DNA from: Polaromonas sp. AER18D-145
GTDB lineage: Bacteria > Pseudomonadota > Gammaproteobacteria > Burkholderiales > Burkholderiaceae_C
Assembly: GCF_002379095.1 (NCBI RefSeq)
Contig: NZ_NBZV01000034.1
Location: 1 to 64,000, forward strand
Direction: 5' to 3'
DNA length: 64,000 nucleotides
Numbering within the stretch: position 1 is the stretch's first letter; the number at the start of each line of letters is the position of its first letter. Below the pieces are notes generated by a model. The model made no database searches. It was given only the letters and a program-made list of their open reading frames with translations, and had not been told where the DNA came from. Positions 21,394-31,335 of this stretch are shown here, piece by piece. A program made the position numbers and the translations under genes.

Positions 21394-22224
21394 ATGACCC
21401 CGATTTCCCTGAACCGTTGCATGCCCGGTTTTTCGCTCTCAGCCTTGCTGCTGGCCATCGCCATGCCGGTTGCCGCGCAGAGCCCTGCCTCGCCAACGGA
21501 CGAGGCTGAAGTCACGTTTCATCCCTGGGAGGTGCCATCGCCTCGTTCGGCTGAAACCTACTTCACCAATCTGCGGGATGGCGGGGTGTATGAAGCGCCG
21601 TTTGTCGCGCGGTTTGGCCTGTCCATGCGCGGTCTGGTGCCCGCAGGCAAGACCGCGGGCCGCGCTGGCCATCACCATTTGCTGGTGAATCAGGATTTGC
21701 CGCTGGACTTCAAGAAACCCCTGCCTTTCACCGACCAATACATCCACTTCGGCAAGGGACAGATGGAAATGCTCGTCAACCTGCCACCCGGCAAGTACCA
21801 GTTCCGCCTGCTGCTTGCTGACCAGGGCCACATCCCCTACTTTGTCTACAGCAAGCCGCTCCAGCTGACCGTCAGCAAACAGAACAAGGCTGTCACACCG
21901 GCTGCGGTGCAGGGGCCTCCACGCGTCGAGCTGCTGAGCCCGGCGGACCGTGAAACCGTCAAGGGCCCGTTTCAGTTCCATGCCAGCGGCTACAGCGTGT
22001 CGCATGTGGCTGCCAAGGCTGCGGATACAGGCCATTTCCGGCTGACCATGGAGCGTGCCGGGCGCAAGCCGGAGGTGCTCAACTTCACCGGCGGCCAGAC
22101 CGAAACCTGGCTCAACCCGCCCGCGGGCGACTACAACATGCGGCTGGAAATGGTCAGCAATGCCGCAGATGGCAAGGTTCTCAGTGCGGCCAAACCATCG
22201 ACCCTGTCGGTCGCCGCGCGCTAG
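21394..22224 (+). CDS. Secreted DUF4399 protein
   Basis: 276 residues with a signal peptide ending VAAQS. The DUF4399 core is recognised from AGHHHLLVN, the QYIHFGKGQ strand and [14 protein letters not shown] (residues about 90-165); a second half of similar beta-sheet character follows (residues 185-270). Probably periplasmic; function unknown. It converges on the HAD gene across a strong inverted repeat. Confidence 0.75.
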   Translation: MTPISLNRCMPGFSLSALLLAIAMPVAAQSPASPTDEAEVTFHPWEVPSPRSAETYFTNLRDGGVYEAPFVARFGLSMRGLVPAGKTAGRAGHHHLLVNQDLPLDFKKPLPFTDQYIHFGKGQMEMLVNLPPGKYQFRLLLADQGHIPYFVYSKPLQLTVSKQNKAVTPAAVQGPPRVELLSPADRETVKGPFQFHASGYSVSHVAAKAADTGHFRLTMERAGRKPEVLNFTGGQTETWLNPPAGDYNMRLEMVSNAADGKVLSAAKPSTLSVAAR

Positions 22225-22288
22225 GAGTCTGGGCGGCAGAAGGCGTCGAAGCTTTGCAGCCGACGTACCTTCCGCCGCCCCAGACTCC
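22224..22288. terminator. Inverted repeat between convergent genes
   Basis: Arms GGAGTCTGGGCGGC (22224-22237) and GCCGCCCCAGACTCC (22274-22288) pair fully apart from one extra G, around a 36-base loop. It starts at the stop codon of the DUF4399 gene and precedes the convergent HAD stop. A two-way terminator is likely, although no T run follows; it may also be a repeat. Confidence 0.5.
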
Positions 22289-22297
22289 CAGGCTTGC

Positions 22298-23125
22298 TCA
22301 GGCCGGGACGCTTCGCGCCGCCAGCAGCGCCGCCGCGACTTCGGCAAAGCCCGCGCCACGTTCCCCCTCGGTGATGTAACGCGGCTTGTGGCTCAGTTCG
22401 GCTTCAAAGCGGCGGATGTTGGCCACGCCCACCGAATGGGCAAAGGCCTCGAACATCAGCTGGTCGTTGGTCGAGTCGCCGACATAGACCCAGTGCCCCC
22501 TCTCCGCGTCGAGGTCGCGACCGAACAGCTCGCGCACGATCCAGCGCGCGCCCTCGAGCTTGTTGTGCGCGCCGAACCAGCCGTTGATGTGGATGGAACT
22601 CACCGTGGCGTTCATGCCTTCGCTTTGCATGATCTGCACCGCCTGCGCGATCTGCGCCGACGGCAGGTGCACAAACTCGCTGTGGTCGATCGCAATGTCG
22701 GTTTCGCGGCCGGGGCTGTCCTCGGATAACACGGCGCCAGGCACGTCATGCATCACACGCCGGGCCACCTGCTGCATGCAGGCGTAGTTGGCCAGGCGTG
22801 TCGGCGCATCCTGTTGATACAGTTTTGATAGCTGCTCGCGTCCGCCAGTCGAGGGCTGGTGCCCGATTTGGCTTGCAAGCAGGGCCACGGCGCCGTTTTC
22901 AGCGACGATGGCATCGACCGGCCAGCGCAACGCAAAAGGTTCGCTCCAGCCCACCGGCCGCCCGGTGATGGGAATCACATGCAGGCCGGCGGCCTTCAGG
23001 TCGCCAAGGGCCTGCAGCGCGTCGGGTGTGATCGCGCCGTCGGTGGTCAGGGTGTCGTCGATGTCGGTAAAAACGCCGGTGATGTGTTGCCGGTCTTGCG
23101 CGGGCCAGGTTTTCAGGGCTTTCAT
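22298..23125 (-). CDS. HAD-superfamily (IIB) phosphatase, sucrose-phosphatase-like
   Basis: 275 residues. HAD motif I is FTDIDDTLT (about residues 18-26); motif II lies in PITGRP; motif IV is GDSTNDQLMF. The cap is of the type seen in sucrose and mannosyl-3-phosphoglycerate phosphatases, so a sugar phosphate is the likely substrate. ATG 23125 is chosen because the longer frame to 23233 would run back through the divergent SAH riboswitch. A short family E repeat (22821-22872) is read in frame. Confidence 0.75.
   Translation of the reverse strand: MKALKTWPAQDRQHITGVFTDIDDTLTTDGAITPDALQALGDLKAAGLHVIPITGRPVGWSEPFALRWPVDAIVAENGAVALLASQIGHQPSTGGREQLSKLYQQDAPTRLANYACMQQVARRVMHDVPGAVLSEDSPGRETDIAIDHSEFVHLPSAQIAQAVQIMQSEGMNATVSSIHINGWFGAHNKLEGARWIVRELFGRDLDAERGHWVYVGDSTNDQLMFEAFAHSVGVANIRRFEAELSHKPRYITEGERGAGFAEVAAALLAARSVPA
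22821..22872 (+). repeat. Family E short repeat inside the HAD gene
   Basis: TTTTGATAGCTGCTCGCG...GGGCTGG...CGATTTGG fits the family pattern GATAGC-GCGC-GGGCTG-CCAATTTG. Read in frame within the HAD protein. Confidence 0.5.
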
Positions 23126-23152
23126 GACGAAAGTGTCGCATGCCTGTACAAT
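23124..23152 (+). promoter_or_regulatory. Candidate promoter for the riboswitch and ahcY
   Basis: TACAAT at 23147-23152 is a good -10; ATGACG at 23124-23129, 17 bases upstream, is a weak -35 and overlaps the start codon of the divergent HAD gene. Transcription would begin just before the riboswitch. Confidence 0.5.
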
Positions 23153-23159
23153 CGTCGGT

Positions 23160-23229
23160 TCCTGAGGAGCGTTGCAACCCACGACATGTGGTCTAGGCTC
23201 AGGACTTTCATTTGCAACCACGCTCACCC
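23160..23229 (+). ncRNA. SAH riboswitch
   Basis: The conserved S-adenosylhomocysteine aptamer core is visible: TCCTGAGGAGCG, TTGCAACC, then AGGCTCAGGA and a distal CGCTCACCC. TCCTGAG pairs with CTCAGGA (P1), and GAGCG can pair with the distal CGCTC to form the pseudoknot. It lies about 107 bases before the ahcY start, the classic place; SAH binding switches on the gene that removes SAH. Confidence 0.9.
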
Positions 23230-23336
23230 GCATGTGCTTTCAAGCCGGGTGAGATCCAACAGACTCCCCGCCAATTTGTAGCCTTGTGGCCGTGGCTATT
23301 TTGCCCAATTGGACCCTTGATCTTGGAGATACCCCA

Positions 23337-24776
<1,440 letters not shown>

Positions 24777-24788
24777 ACGGCCGTAGTT

Positions 24789-24873
24789 CTCCCTCTCCCC
24801 CCGGGAGAGGGCCGGGGTGAGGGCCGGCCGCCGGCAGCCCTCACCCTCACCCTCTCCCAAAGGGCGAGGGGGC
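24789..24873. repeat. Palindromic repeat after ahcY (family D, copy 2)
   Basis: CTCCCTCTCCCCCCGGGAGAGGG and GGGGTGAGGGC, then CCCTCACCCTCACCCTCTCCC, the same sequence family as the copy inside uvrA at 20005-20091. It fills the gap between ahcY and tlyA. Confidence 0.8.
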
Positions 24874-24897
24874 AAAACCATGGAGCTCGATGCCTAG

Positions 24898-25893
24898 ATG
24901 CGCGCTGACTTATTCCTCGTCGACAACGGCTTTGCCGCCACCCGTTCCCAGGCCCAGCGCCTGATCGCTTCGGGTGTGCAGTGGCGCGCCGAGGAAAGCG
25001 CGCCCTGGAAGAAGGTCGCCAAAAATGGCGACGAGATTCCGGACGGCGCCGAGTTGCAGATCCCCGACACCACCGAAGCCAAGTACATCTCGCGCGGCGG
25101 GCTCAAGCTCGAAGGTGCGCTCAAAAGCACCGGCCTGAGCGTGACGGGCCTGCGCTGCCTGGACATCGGGCAATCCACCGGCGGCTTCACCGACTGCCTG
25201 CTGCAGCACGGTGCCGTGCAGGTGGTTGGCGTGGACGTGGGCCATGGCCAGTTGCACCCCAGCCTGCGCGGCGACCCGCGCGTGGTGTGTATCGAAGGCC
25301 TCAACGCCCGGTCCATGACTGCTTCTGATTTGATAGCGGGCCCCGCCCATGCAGCGGAGGCTGAAGGCCAATTTGACGATGACGATTTCGAGGCGGACGA
25401 GGGCGAGGCCGTCGAAGCCGACTTCGATTTCCTGACCGGCGACCTGTCCTTTATTTCCCTGACGCTGGTGTTGCCCGCCGTGGTGCGGCTGCTGAAAGCC
25501 GGCGGTGATCTGCTGATGCTGGTCAAACCCCAGTTTGAGCTGCAACCCGGCCAGATCGGCAAGGGCGGCATTGTGCGTGATGCCGCGCATTTCGAGTTTG
25601 TCGAAAAACGCCTGCGCGATGCCTGCGCTGCGCTGGGGCTGGACGTGAAAGCCTGGCTGGCCTCGCCGATTGAAGGCGGGGACGGCAACCGCGAGTTTTT
25701 CATTCACGCGGTCAAAGGCCACCACACGACCGGTGAAGACCAGCCGCTGCCGGCGGCGCCGCCGCGCAAGGCCGCCAAACGCACACCGCGCAGCGAACTG
25801 CGCGCGATGCATGAGGCGCATGAGGACTCTGAAGAAGCACACGCGGGCCAGCACGGTCCGGCGCGCGGCAAACGCCGCGACAAAGACGACTGA
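24898..25893 (+). CDS. tlyA: TlyA family rRNA (cytidine) methyltransferase
   Basis: 331 residues. N-terminal S4 RNA-binding domain (RADLFLVDNGFAATRSQAQRL) and an FtsJ-type methyltransferase domain with the SAM motif CLDIGQSTGGFTDCLLQ (about residues 86-101) and LVKPQFE. TlyA enzymes methylate ribose of 16S/23S rRNA cytidines. The protein is longer than the usual 245-270 residues because of an acidic insert at about 142-182, partly from a family E repeat, and a basic C-terminal tail (ending RGKRRDKDD). Start is ATG directly after a TAG, with no strong ribosome site. Confidence 0.85.
   Translation: MRADLFLVDNGFAATRSQAQRLIASGVQWRAEESAPWKKVAKNGDEIPDGAELQIPDTTEAKYISRGGLKLEGALKSTGLSVTGLRCLDIGQSTGGFTDCLLQHGAVQVVGVDVGHGQLHPSLRGDPRVVCIEGLNARSMTASDLIAGPAHAAEAEGQFDDDDFEADEGEAVEADFDFLTGDLSFISLTLVLPAVVRLLKAGGDLLMLVKPQFELQPGQIGKGGIVRDAAHFEFVEKRLRDACAALGLDVKAWLASPIEGGDGNREFFIHAVKGHHTTGEDQPLPAAPPRKAAKRTPRSELRAMHEAHEDSEEAHAGQHGPARGKRRDKDD
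25322..25376 (+). repeat. Family E short repeat inside tlyA
   Basis: CTGATTTGATAGC...GGCTGAAGGCCAATTTGA; its last 18 bases are the exact complement of 27421-27438. Read in frame as part of the acidic insert of TlyA. Confidence 0.8.
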
Positions 25894-25932
25894 TCCGCGC
25901 TGCGCAGCCCCGAAGAACAAGTGAGACTGGTG

Positions 25933-26763
25933 ATGAATCTTCCGATCAGCTTTGAATTTTTCCCGCCCAAGACACCTGAAGGCGCCGACAAGCTGCGCCT
26001 GACACGCCAGGCGCTGTACGCGCACCAGCCCGAGTTCTGCTCGGTCACCTTTGGCGCGGGTGGTTCCACCCAGGAAGGCACCTTTGGCACGGTTGGCGAA
26101 ATCCTGAAGGAAGGCATGGCTGCCGCCTGCCACTTCTCCTGTGTCGGCGCGACCAAGGCCACGGTGCGCGAGCAGCTCGCCGCCCTGCAGGCCATGGGCG
26201 TCAAGCGCCTGGTGGCCCTGCGCGGTGACCTGCCCAGCGGTTACGGCATGGGTGGCGAGTTTCATTACGCCAGCGACCTCGTGGCTTTCATCCGTGAGTT
26301 CACCGGCGATGCCTTTCACATCGAAGTGGCGGCCTACCCCGAAATCCACCCGCAGGCCAAATCGGCCGATGCCGACCTGCAGGCCTTCGCCGCCAAGGTC
26401 AAGGCCGGCGCCAATTCGGCCATCACCCAGTATTTTTTCAACGCGGACGCCTACTTCCGCTTTGTGGAGGACACCCGCCGGCTCGGCGTGGATGTGCCCG
26501 TGGTGCCCGGCATCATGCCGATCACCAGCTCCACCCAGCTGATGCGGTTTTCCGATGCCTGCGGTGCCGAGATTCCGCGCTGGATCCGCCTGCGCCTGCA
26601 GGGTTTCGGCGACGACACGGCATCGATCAAAAGCTTCGGCCTCGACGTGATCACCGACCTGTGCGACCAGCTGCAGACTGCGGGTGTACCCGGCATTCAT
26701 TTTTATACGATGAACCAGGCCGCTGCGACCACGGAAATCATCCGGCGTCTGCAGCCGATTTGA
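25933..26763 (+). CDS. metF: Methylenetetrahydrofolate reductase (NAD(P)H)
   Basis: 276 residues, single-domain FAD-dependent MetF; reduces 5,10-methylene-THF to 5-methyl-THF, the methyl donor for methionine synthesis. ISFEFFPPKTPEG, SVTFGAGGST, ALRGD and QYFFNAD are family signatures. ATG 25933 gives the standard N-terminus; GTG 25921 in frame is less likely. Lies 39 bases after tlyA, with ahcY upstream, so the SAH-controlled unit may include it. Confidence 0.93.
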   Translation: MNLPISFEFFPPKTPEGADKLRLTRQALYAHQPEFCSVTFGAGGSTQEGTFGTVGEILKEGMAAACHFSCVGATKATVREQLAALQAMGVKRLVALRGDLPSGYGMGGEFHYASDLVAFIREFTGDAFHIEVAAYPEIHPQAKSADADLQAFAAKVKAGANSAITQYFFNADAYFRFVEDTRRLGVDVPVVPGIMPITSSTQLMRFSDACGAEIPRWIRLRLQGFGDDTASIKSFGLDVITDLCDQLQTAGVPGIHFYTMNQAAATTEIIRRLQPI

Positions 26764-26767
26764 AGCG

Positions 26768-27409
26768 ATGCCTGGTTTGGCCAGCCTGCTGAAGTCGCGC
26801 ACCATCGGGCAGGCCATGGCCCTCGGCCTGCTGGTGCTGCTGGCGGCCTGTACGACAGCGCCACCGTCACCTGGCCGCGCCGCGCCCGGTCCTGTGCCGA
26901 TGATGGCCCCACCGACGCCCGCGCCGGCCAGCCCCGAGGCCGGGGGCACGCCGACGGACGCTGCGCCGCTGTCCATGGGTTCGGCCAGCGATCTGCCGCG
27001 GCCAGCGTTGCTGGCGGGTGAACCAGCGCGCGAGTTCGAGCGCGGCGCCGCCTCGTGGTACGGCCCCGGTTTTCATGGCCGGCTGACGGCCAGCGGCGAA
27101 CGCTACGACATGCACGCCTTCACGGCCGCGCACCGCACCTTGCCGTTTGGCACCATGGTGCGGGTGCACAGCCTGGTCAACGGTCGTGACGTGGATCTGC
27201 GCATCACCGATCGCGGCCCTTTCAGCCGCAACCGCATCATCGACGTGAGCCGCGCTGCGGCGGCAGAACTCGGCATGCTGGGCCTGGGCTTCAAGGAAGT
27301 GGTGTTGCTGGTTCCGGAATCCACTCCGGCCCCGGTTGCCGCACCGCCGCGACCGGTCAGGAAATCCCAGCGCAGCGCCGGACGCGTGCCGGTGCCCAGG
27401 GTGCGCTAA
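26768..27409 (+). CDS. rlpA: RlpA-like septal ring lytic transglycosylase lipoprotein
   Basis: 213 residues. Lipobox LLAAC gives a lipidated N-terminal Cys, followed by a Pro/Ala-rich linker and one double-psi beta-barrel domain (about residues 92-180): ASWYGPGFHGRLTASGE, the catalytic-type Asp in ITDRGPF, and RIIDVSRAAA. RlpA cleaves denuded glycan strands of peptidoglycan. The C-terminal SPOR domain of E. coli RlpA is absent. Starts 5 bases after the metF stop. Confidence 0.85.
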   Translation: MPGLASLLKSRTIGQAMALGLLVLLAACTTAPPSPGRAAPGPVPMMAPPTPAPASPEAGGTPTDAAPLSMGSASDLPRPALLAGEPAREFERGAASWYGPGFHGRLTASGERYDMHAFTAAHRTLPFGTMVRVHSLVNGRDVDLRITDRGPFSRNRIIDVSRAAAAELGMLGLGFKEVVLLVPESTPAPVAAPPRPVRKSQRSAGRVPVPRVR

Positions 27410-27420
27410 GCGTCTGTAAA

Positions 27421-27480
27421 TCAAATTGGCCTTCAGCCCTTATTTCACGGGCACCGGCAGCTCCTGAATAGATCGCTAAA
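27421..27480 (-). repeat. Family E short repeat, intergenic copy
   Basis: TCAAATTGGCCTTCAGCCC, then TTATTTCACGGGC and GCTCCTGAATAGATCGC. This free copy shows the family best; the in-gene copies in tlyA and the YbaK fusion match it. The remaining gap to 27737 shows nothing recognisable. Confidence 0.75.
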
Positions 27481-27737
27481 TAGCAATTGTCTGGCCGTGC
27501 TGAATCGCACAGGTGCGGCTTGATCGACTGCAGACAAAAAACCGCGATGGAAGAACGGGGCCCGCCCGGCCATGGGCAAGCCTGACCCACCCACAGTCTG
27601 GCGTCCATGGCTTGTCCGCGCACCGTGCATCCCTGCAGCTGAGCAGCGCGATTTGTTGTTGGCCGAATCCGCAATAGCCCCTCGTGCAGGTATGGCAAGG
27701 CCTCAGCGCCGGCGCCAACATCCTTGGCTTACTAGAA

Positions 27738-27755
27738 TTTCAGTAATTACTGAAA
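27738..27755. promoter_or_regulatory. Perfect 18-bp palindrome, probable GbsR/MarR operator
   Basis: TTTCAGTAATTACTGAAA is a perfect palindrome 21 bases before the regulator start. Such sites just ahead of GbsR/MarR genes are commonly autoregulatory operators; here control of the whole regulator-oxidase operon is inferred. Confidence 0.7.
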
Positions 27756-27776
27756 ACTCAGAAGACACGGACCGCC

Positions 27777-28403
27777 ATGAACCTCGCCCCCCTGACCCAG
27801 CGTTTTGTCCTGCACTTCGGCGAGATGGGCAGCCGCTGGGGCATCAACCGCACCGTGGGGCAGATTTATGCGCTGCTGTATGTGTCGCCGCGCGCGCTCA
27901 ATGCCGACGACATTGCCGAGGCGCTGGCGTTTTCGCGCTCCAACGTCAGCATGGGGCTGAAAGAGTTGCAGTCGTGGAACCTGGTGCGGTTGCAGCACCT
28001 GCCCAACGACAGGCGTGAGTATTTTCAGGCGCCGGAAGACGTGTGGGCCATTTTCCGCACCCTGGCCGAGGAGCGGCGCAAGCGCGAGATCGATCCGACG
28101 CTGTCCATGCTGCGCGACGCGCTGATGGAGCAGCCGTCGGCGCTGGATGACATCCACGCCCAGGCGCGCATGAAGCAGATGCACGACCTGATCGAACTCA
28201 TGACCGGCTGGCTGGCCGACGTGCAGAAGATGGACTCGGCCACGCTGGTCAGCCTGATGAAGATGGGCGCCAAGGTGCAGAAGCTGCTGGAGGTCAAGGA
28301 CAAGGTGACCAGCACGGTGAAGGCCGGCTTGACAGGCCGCGCCGCTGCCCCCAAGCTGGCAGCACCGCCGGCCGCTGTTCCCGAAGAAAACAACCGGAGC
28401 TGA
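27777..28403 (+). CDS. GbsR/MarR family transcriptional regulator
   Basis: 208 residues. Winged helix at about residues 17-85: GINRTVGQIYALLYVSPRAL, then the recognition region ADDIAEALAFSRSNVSMGLKEL and a basic wing PNDRREYF. The C-terminal half is helical, probably for dimer contact. Its TGA overlaps the ATG of the oxidase subunit I gene, so regulator and oxidase are one operon, and the palindrome at 27738 suggests self-control. The signal is unknown (oxygen, cyanide or redox state are guesses). Confidence 0.85.
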   Translation: MNLAPLTQRFVLHFGEMGSRWGINRTVGQIYALLYVSPRALNADDIAEALAFSRSNVSMGLKELQSWNLVRLQHLPNDRREYFQAPEDVWAIFRTLAEERRKREIDPTLSMLRDALMEQPSALDDIHAQARMKQMHDLIELMTGWLADVQKMDSATLVSLMKMGAKVQKLLEVKDKVTSTVKAGLTGRAAAPKLAAPPAAVPEENNRS

Positions 28404-29806
28404 TGATGGACGGATTCGACGCATTCCTGCTGGCGCGCATCCAGTTCGCGGCCAACATCACTTTTCACATCCTGTTTCCGACGATCAGCATTTCGCTGGC
28501 CTGGGTGCTGCTGTTCTTCAAGCTGCGCTTCGTCAAGACCGGCCAGCAACACTGGATGGACGCCTACCAGTTCTGGGTGAAGATTTTTGCGCTGACCTTT
28601 GCGCTGGGCGTGGTCAGCGGCATCACCATGAGTTTCCAGTTCGGCACCAACTGGCCGGGCTACATGGAAAAGGTCGGCAACATCGCCGGGCCGCTGCTCG
28701 CCTATGAAGTGCTGACGGCCTTCTTCCTGGAGGCGACCATGCTGGGCGTGATGTTGTTCGGCCGCGAACGCGTCAGCGAGACCCTGCACACCGTGGCCAC
28801 GCTGCTGGTGGCCGGCGGGACCACGCTGTCGGCGTTCTGGATCCTGGCGCTCAACTCCTGGATGCAGACGCCGGCCGGCTTTGAAATGATCAACGGCCAG
28901 GCCCATGTGACGAGCTGGTTCGAGGTGATTTTCAATCCCTCGTTCCCCTACCGCCTGGTCCACATGCTGCTGGCCTCGGGCCTGACGGTGGCCTTTCTGG
29001 TGGCCGGCATCTCCGCCTACCGCTGGCTGCGCCAGGACCGCGGCGCCGAGGTCATGGCCAGCCTGAAGACCGGTGTCTACATGGCGGCGCTGCTGATTCC
29101 GCTGCAGATCATCGCGGGCGACCTGCACGGGCTGAACACGCTGGAGCACCAGCCGGCCAAGCTGGCAGCCATGGAAGGCATCTGGAAAACCGAAAAAGGC
29201 GCGCCGGCCGTGCTGTTTGCCCTGCCCGATGAAAAGGCGAAGGCAAACCGCTACGAAATCGCCATCCCGAAACTGGCCTCGCTGTACCTGACGCATTCGC
29301 TGGATGGCGAGGTCAAGGGCCTGGACCAGTTCGAAGGCAAACACCCGCCGGTGGCGCCGGTGTTCTGGGCCTTCCGCATCATGGTCGGCGTGGGTGTGCT
29401 GATGCTGCTGGTCAGCTGGGCCAGCACCTGGCAGCTCGCCCCATGGAGGAAAGACCCGGAACGCAACTTGAGGCCCTGGCATGCGAAGCTGCTGGTGGCC
29501 ATGACCTTTGCCGGCTGGGTGGCGCTGATTGCCGGCTGGTACGTCACCGAGATCGGCCGGCAGCCCTGGTTGGTGACCGGTGTGCTGACGGCGGCCGAGG
29601 CGGCATCCAGCGTGCCCGCGCCGCGCATCGCCCTCACGCTGTCCCTTTACCTCACGCTGTATGCGGCGCTGATCGTGGCCTACATCTCGGTGGTGTTTTA
29701 CCTGGCGCGCCACAGAAAACATACCGACAAGCCGTTTGGCACCGGCCTGGAAGACACGCCCAATCCCGTGACCTACCCTGAACAGGAAGGAGCTCCCCGT
29801 GCTTGA
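28403..29806 (+). CDS. cydA: Cytochrome bd-type quinol oxidase subunit I (CioA-like)
   Basis: 467 residues, nine-helix heme-binding subunit of a bd-type quinol oxidase in the inner membrane; oxidises quinol and reduces O2. Candidate heme ligands are His22 (NITFHILFP), the His in PYRLVHMLLASG and the Met in FWAFRIMVG. It is about 55 residues shorter than E. coli CydA, consistent with the short Q-loop of the cyanide-insensitive (CioA) branch. Start ATG overlaps the regulator stop; ATG 28406 is equally possible. Confidence 0.92.
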   Translation: MMDGFDAFLLARIQFAANITFHILFPTISISLAWVLLFFKLRFVKTGQQHWMDAYQFWVKIFALTFALGVVSGITMSFQFGTNWPGYMEKVGNIAGPLLAYEVLTAFFLEATMLGVMLFGRERVSETLHTVATLLVAGGTTLSAFWILALNSWMQTPAGFEMINGQAHVTSWFEVIFNPSFPYRLVHMLLASGLTVAFLVAGISAYRWLRQDRGAEVMASLKTGVYMAALLIPLQIIAGDLHGLNTLEHQPAKLAAMEGIWKTEKGAPAVLFALPDEKAKANRYEIAIPKLASLYLTHSLDGEVKGLDQFEGKHPPVAPVFWAFRIMVGVGVLMLLVSWASTWQLAPWRKDPERNLRPWHAKLLVAMTFAGWVALIAGWYVTEIGRQPWLVTGVLTAAEAASSVPAPRIALTLSLYLTLYAALIVAYISVVFYLARHRKHTDKPFGTGLEDTPNPVTYPEQEGAPRA

Positions 29807-30830
29807 CTTTGCGCCCGACCTGACCCAAGCCGCGGGCTGGATGCCCATTGTTTTCCTGGTGGTCATGGGCCTGGCGATGCTGGCCTACGTGATCCTGGAC
29901 GGGTACGACCTGGGCGTGGGCGTCTTGATGCGCCGCGCCAGCGACGACGACAAGGACACCATGATTGCCAGCATCGGCCCCTTTTGGGACGCCAATGAAA
30001 CCTGGCTGGTGCTGGGCGTCGGCATTTTGCTGACGGTGTTCCCGCTGGCGCATGGCGTGATCCTCGGCGCGCTGTATCTGCCGGTGGCCTTCATGCTGAT
30101 CGGGCTGACGCTGCGCGGTGTGGCCTTTGACTTCCGCGTGAAGGCGCGCGCCGCGCACAAGCCGCTGTGGAACCGCCTGTTCTACACCGGTTCGTTGCTG
30201 GCCAGCTGGGCCCAAGGCTACATGCTGGGTTCGCTGATCACGGGTTTTGCCGACACCTGGTGGACCATGGTGTTCAACGCCGTGATCGGGTTGGCGCTGG
30301 TGGCCGCCTACTGCCTGCTGGGTGCCGGCTGGCTCATCATCAAGACCGAAGGTGCGCTGCAACTGCAGGCCGTGCGCTGGGCGCGTGCCAGCCTGCTGTT
30401 CACCATGGCCGGCGTGGCCGCCATCTCGATCGCCACGCCGCTGGTCAGCCAGCGCATTTTCGAAAAATGGTTTTCCTTTCCCAACATCGTGTTGCTGCTG
30501 CCGATTCCGGCGGTCACCGCCGTGCTGTTCGCCATCATTTTCCGCAGCCTGCAGCGGCTGCCGGTGCGCCTGGGCCAGGGCAATGAATACGGCGCCTGGG
30601 TGCCCTTCGGCGCGACGGTGGGCGTGTTCCTGCTGGCGTTTTACGGCCTGGCCTACAGCCTGTTTCCGTGGCTGGTCATTGACCGGATCACGATCTGGCA
30701 GGCGGCCACGGCGCCCGAAGCGATGGGTGTCATTCTGGTGGGTGCGCTGGTGGTGCTGCCCATGATCATCGGCTACACGGTGTTTGCCTACCGCGTGTTC
30801 TGGGGCAAAAGCACGGCGCTGAAATATTAA
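29799..30830 (+). CDS. cydB: Cytochrome bd-type quinol oxidase subunit II (CioB-like)
   Basis: 343 residues, membrane partner of subunit I. LAYVILDGYDLGVG and the following FWDANETWLV are subunit II signatures. GTG start at 29799, with AAGGAG 6 bases ahead, overlaps the end of cydA by 8 bases. No cydX-like small gene follows, as is usual for Cio-type oxidases. Confidence 0.92.
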   Translation: MLDFAPDLTQAAGWMPIVFLVVMGLAMLAYVILDGYDLGVGVLMRRASDDDKDTMIASIGPFWDANETWLVLGVGILLTVFPLAHGVILGALYLPVAFMLIGLTLRGVAFDFRVKARAAHKPLWNRLFYTGSLLASWAQGYMLGSLITGFADTWWTMVFNAVIGLALVAAYCLLGAGWLIIKTEGALQLQAVRWARASLLFTMAGVAAISIATPLVSQRIFEKWFSFPNIVLLLPIPAVTAVLFAIIFRSLQRLPVRLGQGNEYGAWVPFGATVGVFLLAFYGLAYSLFPWLVIDRITIWQAATAPEAMGVILVGALVVLPMIIGYTVFAYRVFWGKSTALKY

Positions 30831-30890
30831 GGGCGTTGCGGCCGGCTGGCGATAGAATCCAGCCTTTCCTCACGTTGCCAACCCATCCTC

Positions 30891-31223
30891 ATGAGAACGC
30901 AGAGCAAATACAACGCATCCCTGCAGTCGGCCGTTGGGCTGACAGACGCGCAGCGCCAGACCGCCGAGCAAAAATTCCTTGACGTGATGGAGTACGCGCT
31001 GGGCGGCGCGTCCGCGGTGCGCGGCGCTTATGTGGAATGGCTGGCGGCGCGTTCGATGCGCGCCGAAAACCCCGATGTCCCGCGCTCGGCCGAAGAAACC
31101 CTGGCGATTGCCCGCTGGGAACAGGCCGCAGACCACGCCACGCGTGCAGTTTTCCGTCAGATGAAAATTGCAACCCAGAATGCTTTTTTCGAACTCCACG
31201 TCTGGAATTCGAGAACCCACTGA
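30891..31223 (+). CDS. Hypothetical protein
   Basis: 110 residues, no signal peptide or membrane helix, mostly helical by composition (GLTDAQRQTAEQKFLDVMEYAL and later EETLAIARWEQAADHATRAVF). No family recognised. ATG follows a short gap after cydB; co-transcription is possible. Codon use is like its neighbours, which supports a real gene. Confidence 0.55.
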   Translation: MRTQSKYNASLQSAVGLTDAQRQTAEQKFLDVMEYALGGASAVRGAYVEWLAARSMRAENPDVPRSAEETLAIARWEQAADHATRAVFRQMKIATQNAFFELHVWNSRTH

Positions 31224-31225
31224 GA

Positions 31226-31330
31226 CCGCCCGGAGGGCAGGGGAGACGCAGCGACGAGCATGGGCGCATCCCCTTCAAGCAGGGGCCGCAGGCGCAGCGC
31301 ATGACACGAAGTGAAAAGCGTGGGGGCCCT
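31226..31330 (+). repeat. Family B repeat, copy 3 (degenerate)
   Basis: Contains GGGCCGCAGGCGCAGCGC and ends AAGCGTGGGGGCC, 8 bases from the stop codon of the reverse-strand paaE gene. The central hairpin is lost. Confidence 0.65.
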
Positions 31331-31335
31331 GAAAT

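Noticed and set aside
23286-23336. GTG 23286 as the ahcY start
   Set aside because: It would add 17 residues not found in the family, and the ribosome site GGAGA serves ATG 23337.
27445-27698. Short frames in the gap between rlpA and the GbsR regulator
   Set aside because: No ribosome sites, no motifs, and they overlap the family E repeat; the gap is better read as non-coding.
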